A stretch of DNA of 64,000 nt from Melitaea cinxia. Taxonomy: Eukaryota; Arthropoda; Insecta; Lepidoptera; Nymphalidae. Numbering within the stretch: position 1 is the stretch's first letter; each line of letters starts with the position of its first letter. The stretch covers positions 9,321,501 through 9,385,500 of the forward strand of contig NC_059421.1 of the NCBI RefSeq assembly GCF_905220565.1, given 5' to 3'. Shown here one piece after another: positions 56,350 to 64,000 of the stretch. A program made the position numbers and the translations under genes. The notes under the pieces were generated by a model. That model saw only the letters and a list, made by a program, of their open reading frames with translations, was not told the origin of the DNA and did no database searches.

Positions 56350-58042
56350 ATATCAAATATTTTAAGATGTATTTCATATAACTGTCTTAAAAAGTGTTAA
56401 AAAAAACCTATTCAATTACTTACGTATCAAACGAATGTTTAATTAATATATTAATTACAGCGACATTCCTAAAGATAGGCTTTTTAATAAATATTAAACA
56501 TTATTTTCGAGAAATAATAATTAATTGGATATTTATATTTTAAATTATTAGCATAATTAAGTAGTAGCGAGAATTTCTTTATTAAAAAAAGATTTATTTT
56601 CTTATCTTTGAGTACATCGAATGTATAATGTAGAAAAATTCAATCAATCATATAAATTAATAATGAAAAAAATAATGTTTTTTTAAACTTACCACATAAG
56701 ATGGCGACAGCAATTTCTAATTTTGAACACATTTTCGTAAACTTCACAGCACATAGCTTGATAATTACAAATTGTTAAAATCACCTCCACATTTTTGTCA
56801 GAATCACTACCCTGTCAAAATCACTATTAAAATCTTTGGGTAATATGATTATCACAAAAACACTAGATTCAACGTAAAAACTAAGTGCTGTTTCATGGCT
56901 TTTCTCACATCTGATCTGTAAAAGAAAAAATAAATATTAGTGGAAATTAAACATCACAAAAATATGTTATAATTACGTAATAATGGTTTTTAATTTAACA
57001 TGTTTTAAATATTAAGTAATATGATATTCGTGAAAAATTATAGCGTTATTTACATTTTGACACGAGTTAGTAAGAGATGTTTTACAGTCCAATAACCTTC
57101 CAAGTCTAATGGGCTAAAAATAGTTTTTAAATTCTATCGAAATATATTAGCATAATCACATTCAAATGAATTCTTAACCCATTTTTAAATTTATAGGAAA
57201 ACAAAACACTGAAAAGTTATCAAATTTCTCGTATTTTTAATGGTTGACTATTCTTTTAAAAAAAAAATGTCTAACATTGTATATGATAGTATTAAAAATA
57301 TTAACAGCCCAAAGCAAATCAAGTAAAAGGCATAAAATAAGCGTAGCATACCGTGCCCGTAAGCTATAAAATTTAAAGGCAATATCGATTTTATAGGTAA
57401 ATCGTAAAAGTATTAAATCTCATTTTTCTGTTTTGGACACAATCGTAAAATAAAAACCGCTATTACGAAATTATGTTCTTTTATCTGTTTCTTTTTAGAG
57501 TTTGAATATATTCGAAGATTGAAATAATCGTTTTCTATATAAATTTAAAAATAAAAAAAAATAAAAATTTTAATTCAATCATCGCGATCTTACTTTTTTT
57601 AATATAAATAAAAAATATTACTTTTTTGTATCACCAATATCATCGTTTCATAGTTTGATGTAATAAAATATTTTCATTGTCTTTAATTTGAAAATAGACA
57701 ATCGTAATTTAAAATTCAAATATCGTTCTAAACAAATAAATATTTACTATTTTATTTATTTCTTTTTTAATTTTTTTTTTTTCGCTTATTCTTGTCTGAT
57801 TAAGCAAAGTGTAACCAAAATATATAACCTACATATTACTTTAACATTTAATTTTAACATCGGTCAAGAAACACTGAATGGACTGACGTCAGCCGAGACC
57901 CACTCGAGTCATTAAGTGTTTCTTAAAAAACTTGATTCAACTTACGACATATCTGTAGCCTACGCTTAGCCTAGTTAAGACTATAGTATGGTCTAAATGA
58001 AAAGATTTAGCGGTATATTCAGTATTATTCGCTTTCTTATTA
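56350..58042. other. AT-rich non-coding stretch
   Basis: No supported gene or defined repeat. Only homopolymer runs and small chance frames are present. Confidence 0.5.
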
Positions 58043-58262
58043 CCCGACTTCAGAATGAAGGGAAGGTTCTCGATTCATAACCGCATCACTTGATACTGGG
58101 TGTACCGATTTTTCGATTTTTATCGATAGATGGTGTTTGTTATGGCCCCATTTAAAATTCAACGAGATTTGGATAGTACTTTTTGACTCGCCCCTAATAA
58201 TATGTATTTAATAGAATATTTTTTAGATAACCTACGTCATATTACTTGTAAATTCATGTAGT
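58043..58262 (+). repeat. Repeat family D, left part
   Basis: CCGACTTCAGAATGAAGGG, GGTTCTCGATTC, CTGGGTGTACCGATTTTTCG and GTACTTTTTGACTC follow the family D order. Confidence 0.6.
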
Positions 58263-58527
58263 TTGCAACAATAATTATATGTTAATACCGCGATTAAATA
58301 TTAAAAAAGCGCTATGTTCTTATAACACGTACCACACAAGTATGTAGGTGGGAGCAGCATTCGAGAGTCAATTATTTTGTCTATGCGACCGTCTGTGCGT
58401 TTATTTAAGGCTTTCGAGGTGAAATTTTGTTGTATTTCGTTCTTGTTAGTGTAATATTAGAATCACGCCCACCATGTTTGTTTTAATATTTATAAATTTG
58501 TCACCGTAACCTAATGTTTTCGTCAAT

Positions 58528-58796
58528 ACATCGACAAGTAATACAACGTAAGTAGGCGAAACAAATTAACAAACGCACTAGTTACCACTACAATTTTCGA
58601 AGGTTACCCTCGATTTCTCTGAGATACTATCATCATATCCTGATTTCATTATCACTGTACCACTCTTGGGATTTTGCCTTTCCAAAAAAATAAAGAAACA
58701 TCAAAATCGGTTCATAAACGACGAAGTCATCCTCGAACATACATAAAAAATATATATACGTCGATTGTGAAATCTTCTCCTTTTATGAAGTCGGTT
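58528..58796 (-). repeat. Repeat family D, inverted part
   Basis: ACATCGACAAGTAATACAACG, GTTACCCTCGATTTCTCTG, ATCAAAATCGGTTCATAAACG and the terminal GAAGTCGGTT match the 26711 copy. Together with 58043-58262 it forms a pair of family D arms facing each other. Confidence 0.6.
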
Positions 58797-58799
58797 AAA

Positions 58800-58866
58800 A
58801 ATAAGATTAGCACACTTAAACAAACAAACAAACAAACTCTTCAGCTTTATAATATTAGTTGAGATA
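58800..58866 (+). repeat. Non-autonomous repeat tail with (AAAC)n
   Basis: ACAAACAAACAAACAAAC followed by CTTTATAATATTAGTTGAGAT is the common 3' phrase of lepidopteran repeats. Confidence 0.5.
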
Positions 58867-59136
58867 AATATAGTAAATTTTTAAAGTACGTCATAAAAAT
58901 GTACCTACATAAGTGTACGTATTTCCAAGTTCAACATTTTGTATTCCAAGTAGTTGTTTCCGATAAGTTAAGTTAGTTATATTGATTACTTAGTTACTAG
59001 ACTAGTTGAAAGGACATCGTCAATGTAGTCCTACATCTGTACTTTGTTTATTTTATACTGTTTTCTTTATACTTCACCGTAGACGAAGTTTTTTGTGTTA
59101 ATAGGTAAGTTTATTTAGGTAGGTACAGGTAGGTTG

Positions 59137-59310
59137 GTTTGTGGCTGTCACGCTGACGGTTGCGGGTTCGATCCCCGCACATGACAAACATTTGTATTTG
59201 CCATACAGGTGTTTGCCGTGGTCCGGGTGTTTGTGCAGTCTTTGTGGGTCTCCCCACCGTGCCTCACAGAGCACCTTAAGCCGTCGGTCCCGGTTGTCAT
59301 AATATGATAA
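59137..59310 (+). repeat. SINE family C, 5' half
   Basis: It contains GGCTGTCACGCTGACGG, a well-kept B box in GCGGGTTCGATCCCCGC, the ATGACAAACATTTGTATTTG body and CTTAAGCCGTCGGTCCCGG. The 3' half is missing. Confidence 0.75.
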
Positions 59311-59758
59311 TTGAAATTGAAAAAGTAATTTTATACTTCAGTTTAAAATTAGTTTCTAATTATCTTTATAAGTTAATAATAACAGTAGATACACAAATTT
59401 TATAATCAATTATTAATTATTATAGATATCGATTATATATCGATTTATAATATTTTTTGACAAAATATATATTTTTCAAAAGAAGAACTATTTTAAAAAA
59501 TTAAAAAAAATCTTCTGGAGAAGAATTACGATTCGAAGTCACAATGAATTTAACTTGAATTTCTGACCATATTCGTAATTTTCGTGAAAACTTTCAGTTT
59601 TTCAGATGTAAGCGGAAATTAACATTTTGACATACAGTTAAAGGGTTGTATGTTTGTTGTATGAATCATAAAGATTTAGACGTAGAATGTTAGAAATGAT
59701 CTGTTTAGAAATTTTGAATCTTAAAATATTGTTTAGTGCATTTTTAACGGATTTTATA

Positions 59759-59761
<3 letters not shown>

Positions 59762-59790
<29 letters not shown>
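59762..59790. repeat. (TA)n microsatellite
   Basis: About 14 uninterrupted AT dinucleotides. Confidence 0.9.
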
Positions 59791-59792
<2 letters not shown>

Positions 59793-59899
59793 TATCTAAG
59801 ATTAAACTGTATTGTTAATTAATAATTTATACGTGTTTTTGATACGTCCGTCTATTTTTACGCTTTTGTTTAACATGCCTTACTACATACACTACTTTT

Positions 59900-60045
59900 A
59901 TTAAATATTGCCTGGAAGAGATCGCTATAAGCGATAAGGCCGCCTTTGCATACATTATTTGTTTTTGTATCTAATCGTTCTAAAATTTATCTTCTTTGTT
60001 GTATATGCAATAAAGTTTAATAAATAAATAAATAAATAAAAATGC
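59900..60045 (+). mobile_element. LINE 3' UTR fragment with (AATA)n tail
   Basis: CTGGAAGAGATCGCTATAAGCG, GATAAGGCCGCCTTTGCAT and TGCAATAAAGTTTAATAAATAAATAAA form a typical 3' end of lepidopteran non-LTR elements: a stem (GATCGCTATAAGCGAT), an AATAAA and an AAAT-type tail. No coding part is present. Confidence 0.65.
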
Positions 60046-60109
60046 CTCGTAAATTCCTACAAAAGGACGATCTACCACATGGGTAGCTAATACGCCCCAA
60101 CTAATGTTC

Positions 60110-60242
60110 AATTTACGTAGCTGGGCCATCTGGATGTCTAGATGTCAGCACGATGAGTTTTGCAAGGGCGTTGACAACTCTCTTACTAACTTACTCAATA
60201 CAGTAACAAAACACTTCTTGATAAAAGTGTTATTTGGAAGAT
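60110..60242 (+). repeat. Family B, diverged
   Basis: GGGCGTTGACAACTCTCTTAC, ACTTACTCAATACAGTAACAAAACAC and AAAAGTGTTATTTGG echo the family B middle. Confidence 0.4.
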
Positions 60243-60396
60243 ATTTTTTGTATATTTTGAACAAGATATATTCCGTTGTATGAACGCCAATAACTTTTAA
60301 TTTGTTATTAAAATTATTCATCAGTAGAACTCACGATCTTAATTATAATAACCATAAATAAGATATTCTATTTCAACTTTAAATTAATATAAATAA

Positions 60397-60600
60397 CTAG
60401 CTGACCCGGCAAACTTCGTATCGCCTAACAGTCGATTCTTTAATTTTATTAATTTTTTTCTTTTTAGAATTTTTCTCTCCGTAAGAACCATCCTCGTACT
60501 TCAAGGAATATTTTAAAAAAAGAATTAGCGAAATCGGTCCAACCGTTCTCGAGTTTTGCGCTTAGCAACACATTCAGCGACTCATTTTTATATTATAGAT
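60397..60600 (+). repeat. Interspersed repeat family G
   Basis: It opens CTAGCTGACCCGGCAAACTTCGT and ends CGAAATCGGTCCAACCGTTCTC...CAGCGACTC...TATTATAGAT. This recurring lepidopteran repeat looks like the 3' end of a LINE or a SINE derived from one. Confidence 0.6.
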
Positions 60601-60956
60601 AATAAATACTAGTATAAGTGACGTAAAAATTCGACAGAAAACCGTTAAAATTTAAACATCACTGAAAACCAGAGTTTCGTGCAGTAATTTATATTATCCG
60701 ATAACTTTTTTAATGTTTTCGAAAACAAAATACGGCGATAAACTAGAATTACTGTGTTATTTGATGAGTTATTAAAATTTTAATGCGTTTTTTTAAGTGT
60801 CAATTTGTGTTTTGTTTAATTTATTACAAAAGTTGGAGAGTTTTTAGAATATTTAAAGGTATAACGTTATGTGTATAATTTTAATATAACCTTTTTTTAT
60901 GATATTTAATATTTCATAAGTTTTGTAGGTAATTATTACAGGTAGGCATTTTCAGA

Positions 60957-61265
60957 CGCCGCGTTAGCGCAACGGTCACAGCCATGTTGCGGGTTCGATC
61001 TCCACACATGACAAACATTTATATTGGCCATACAGATGTTTGCCGTGCTCTGGGTGTTTGTGTAGTCTCCCCACCGTACCTCGGATAGCACGTTAAGCCA
61101 TCAGTCCCGGTTGTTATCATGCACACTTGATAGCGATCGTTACTCATAGTAGGGAATATAGCCGCCAACCCTCATTAGAGCAGCGTGCTAGATTAAGCTC
61201 TGATCCTTCTCCTGCATGGGGAAAGAGGCCTATGCCCATTAGTGGGATATTACAGGCTGAAGCGT
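60957..61265 (+). mobile_element. Full-length tRNA-derived SINE (family C) with 12-bp target-site duplication
   Basis: GGCATTTTCAGA at 60945-60956 and 61266-61277 exactly flanks the 309-bp unit. The head reads GCGTTAGCGCAACGGTCAC (A-box-like) and GCGGGTTCGATCTCC (B box), a tRNA-derived RNA polymerase III promoter. The body has ATGACAAACATTTATATTGG, GATAGCGATCGTTACTCATAG and GAGCAGCGTG, and the end is GGATATTACAGGCTGAAGCGT without an A tail. The perfect duplication implies a fairly recent insertion. Confidence 0.9.
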
Positions 61266-61735
61266 GGCATTTTCAGAGAGGTAAGGGTAGGTGACAATGG
61301 GTGGGTTTATACTTTATATTTAAAAAAAACTAGTCATTTTATCATTATACATATATGAGGATAATTCGTAATATCATTGCGGGAAAAACGCGCGTATCGA
61401 CTTGTATTATTTATGAAATCACGTTATAAAATTATATACTCGTATAAATTATATATTATATATAATTACCAAATATAATTAAAAACAACTGTATACACAC
61501 AGAGTCAAGATAAATAAAATATTACTTATTATTAGATCTAGGAATTAATTAAAACCTAGACTGAGCTACTCTTAGGCCTTAATATATTTACATATACTTG
61601 ACTTCGCTCACTGTTTTATCCGCATCCACATAATAGCTGCTAAGAGTATATATACATCATGATGTTATATAACCTATGTCATATCCAGACATGTTACGTT
61701 TCCCGTGTGTTATCATTTATAACCACTATTCCGGT

Positions 61736-61886
61736 AATCCTGATAGCGATCGTTACTCATAGTAGGGAATTTATCCGCTAACTCTCGCATTGGAGCAGCG
61801 TGGTGCATTAAGCTCTGATCCTTCTCCTACATGGGGAAAGAGGCCTATGCCCAGCAGTTGGACATTACAGGCTGAAGCGATTCCAG
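61736..61886 (+). repeat. SINE family C, 3' half
   Basis: CCTGATAGCGATCGTTACTCATAG through GGGAAAGAGGCCTATGCCC to ACATTACAGGCTGAAGC. The head is missing. Confidence 0.75.
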
Positions 61887-62251
61887 TAATATTGAGATAC
61901 ATTATGATGTTAAATCGCTTAGCTTATTTTATATATATATATTAAAATCACACAAGTATTATATCTGTTCTAAAATATAACAAAACTTAAATAATATAAA
62001 TGTCCTTTACTTCAAAGAAATTCCAACTATTTCTTACATAAATAAAATTTTGTTGATCTTGTAATAGGGCTGCTAACTACATCATAAAATAAGCAATCAA
62101 CAGAAAACGAAAAAAAAGAAAACAACCAACTTCACTTAATATAACTTACTACTTATTTTTAATGCAAGCTTTAAAAAACTAATTTAATATCGATTTTATA
62201 TTGGAAAAGTCTGCATAAATATATGTATCTATTTATAAAATTGTTTGTTCG

Positions 62252-62460
62252 CAAAAAAAAACTTGACTTCAATTACATCGCCCAGTAACAGAATGTAGGT
62301 AGACGAAAAAATTATCAATTATAATGTAAAACAAAAGGTAATCGACAGATCTCGATCAAGTGGATTAAAATCGATTTTAATGTAACCACGCGAAAAGTAT
62401 CATCTTTCAAATAAAGAATATCAAACTGACAACCTCCTCCTTTATTCGAGTCAATTGAAA
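62252..62460 (-). repeat. Repeat family D, partial
   Basis: AAACTTGACTTCAATTACATCG, CAGTAACAGAATGTAGGTAGACG and ACAGATCTCGATCAAG match the family D end inverted, followed by the CCTCCTCCTTTATTCGAGTC opposite end. Confidence 0.55.
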
Positions 62461-62996
62461 TACACAAACACAAAAAGAACATCAAATATACTCGTAACAC
62501 AAAAAAAAAAACAAAATTCTCACATTTTCATTTTCCAACAAAAAGGTGTTGGTATCCGGATTTTTTAAACCCTTTTCGAACAAGCTAAAACAAGTCCGGT
62601 TATATCCGGACGCCAGCCCTATTTCGGACCTTAAGAGAAATTATTCCCTTGTAACAAGGGACGGTCAGTGGACGACATTGAAGCAAAAAATAAATAAATA
62701 AGAGTAGCACATTTGTGTTCCACATGCGACGCTTCTCACGATCCCATGTGGTATTTTATTGCGAATGTGGTAGTACCGCTTATTTATATCGTTATATAAC
62801 TAGCTTACCGACCTCGACATCGCGCGTTTTTCATAAGAATCAAAATAAAAAAATACGTTAGTCAATTACGCTTCAAACGCAGTTTCGAATCTTCTTTTTA
62901 CAAATTTGAATTATGTTTTTTTTTTAATAAATTGCGTCGAAAAATAAATATAAAGTCATGTCTTGCGACACACACAAACGGTCGTCGGTTCCTACA

Positions 62997-63362
62997 GTAA
63001 GCAACCTAATGCTTGTGTTATATTACATGTTTTTATTTTCGATAAATACATATAAATAATACTTACATATAAATAAATACATATACCACACCCAGACTCG
63101 AACCCGCAACATGCGGAACAGAAAGCAGGGCCACTACAAACTGCGCCAACGGGCTAGTCAAATGTAGGTAAGCAACTTCATGCTTGTGTAGGTAGGTAAC
63201 AGCTAAGAGCTGTAGCTATTTATTTTATTTGATAAATTGACATAAAAGTAATACATAATATATAAATACTAAATATTTTACCCAGACTCAGGCGGGAACC
63301 GAACTCAAAGCCCCCAGAGGATAGTAGGACCACTACAAAGTGAATGAGCGAGTCGAAGACAA
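62997..63362 (-). repeat. Two tandem SINE-like units, about 171-bp period
   Basis: GTAAGCAACCTAATGCTTGTG at 62997 and GTAAGCAACTTCATGCTTGTG at 63168 begin two units, each followed by an AAATA-rich part and a tRNA-like head in inverted orientation. On the minus strand the heads read GCCCGTTGGCGCAGTTTGTAG with a GCGGGTTCGAGTC B box (first) and a diverged CACTTTGTAGTGG...GAGTTCGGTTCCC (second). This SINE family differs from C. Confidence 0.65.
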
Positions 63363-63446
63363 ATATTTATGTAGGTACATATTAATTCACTCGGCTGTTA
63401 CCGCCAGCATTAAGTCGCGTACCTTAGGAACAGACAAGAGTTTGTG

Positions 63447-63776
63447 TCATCATTACAGCCTATACAGTCCACTGCTGGACATAGGCCTCCACAAGTTTAC
63501 GCCAAAAATAACGTGAACTCATATGTTTTGCCCATAGTCACCACGCTGGGCAGGCGGGTTGGTGACCGCAGAGCTGGCTTTGTCGCACCGAAGACGCTGC
63601 TGCCCGTCTTCGACCTGTGTATTTCAAAGCCAGCGGCTAGATGGTTATCCCGCCATCGGTCGGCTTCTTAAGTTCCAAAGTGGTAGTGGGACCTTGTTAT
63701 CCCTTAGTCGCCTCTTACGATACCCACGGGAAGAGATGGGGTGGCTATATTCTTTAGTACCGTAGCCACACAGTAC
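63447..63776 (-). mobile_element. Full-length SINE-like repeat family E with imperfect target-site duplication
   Basis: Same ends as the 41413 copy. AGAGTTTGTG (63437-63446) and AGAGTTCATG (63777-63786) flank it with 8 of 10 matches, so the duplication has aged. Length 330 bp. Confidence 0.72.
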
Positions 63777-64000
63777 AGAGTTCATGTATTTTAAATATAT
63801 TTATTTATTAATTATTTATCTATATAATAGTTATAATATTAAATTATAATCAAATAATCGTTCAACAATGTGGTTTACTCCCATACAGAGGGTATTACGT
63901 TACATCGCATGTGGGCTACGCGGGAGTCTGCACTGAGTTGATTCCTTTTATCTCCTATAGTTTTAATTATATTGAACTTTATGGCACAAAATATTCAAAT
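63777..64000. other. AT-rich non-coding end of window
   Basis: No supported feature. Confidence 0.5.

Noticed and set aside
59137..59210. tRNA gene candidate (GGTTCGATCCCC with upstream A-box-like sequence)
   Set aside because: The sequence does not fold into a cloverleaf and continues into the SINE body, so it is the tRNA-derived head of family C. The same holds at 60957, 26500 and 63120.
1..64000. CRISPR arrays, bacterial operons, phage or defence systems
   Set aside because: None are present. The repeats are dispersed eukaryotic transposon families, not spaced direct repeats, and the genes are retroelement or spliced host exons.

Overview
The window reads as AT-rich, repeat-laden chromosomal DNA of an insect, almost certainly a moth or butterfly (Lepidoptera). 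The basis is the density and type of interspersed repeats: tRNA-derived SINEs ending in a short GGCTGAAGC tail, repeats opening with GCTGTGCCCGCGACT, repeats bounded by AACCGACTTC/GAAGTCGGTT, and GAT-tailed SINE-like units. Two exons with consensus splice sites, introns, a clade-typical LINE and a DIRS-type retrotransposon support a eukaryotic host. There is no operon structure. The Lepidoptera call rests on remembered repeat character, not on a search.

Host gene: two minus-strand exons, 29597-29746 and 17198-17377, join in phase across a 12,219-bp intron. Together they encode the first immunoglobulin domain of a nephrin-family cell adhesion protein (sticks-and-stones/hibris type). No other exon of this gene was recognised. 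The intron is filled with repeats.

Three long autonomous retroelements carry the remaining real coding sequence. (1) At 1-4240 lies the 3' part of a Ty3/gypsy-type LTR retrotransposon: the end of gag, a canonical A AAA AAC slippery heptamer followed by a hairpin, then an uninterrupted pol (protease, RT, RNase H, DD35E integrase) and a probable 3' LTR. (2) At about 43370-47650, on the minus strand, lies a LINE with an L1-like ORF1 and an RTE-like endonuclease-RT ORF2. The two frames are in the same register and are separated by one in-frame TAG, and ORF2 has no usable ATG. (3) At 51375-56349 lies an apparently complete DIRS-type tyrosine-recombinase retrotransposon with gag, RT/RNase H and recombinase. 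It has 161-bp inverted repeats that I read as identical, and an internal region exactly complementary to the two joined outer ends.

The rest is a mosaic of short non-autonomous repeats, labelled here families A-G for convenience. Several have target-site duplications I could read directly, including two full-length tRNA-like SINEs and a 355-bp hAT-like element nested in another repeat with an 8-bp duplication. Stretches between them are AT-rich and show no supported gene.
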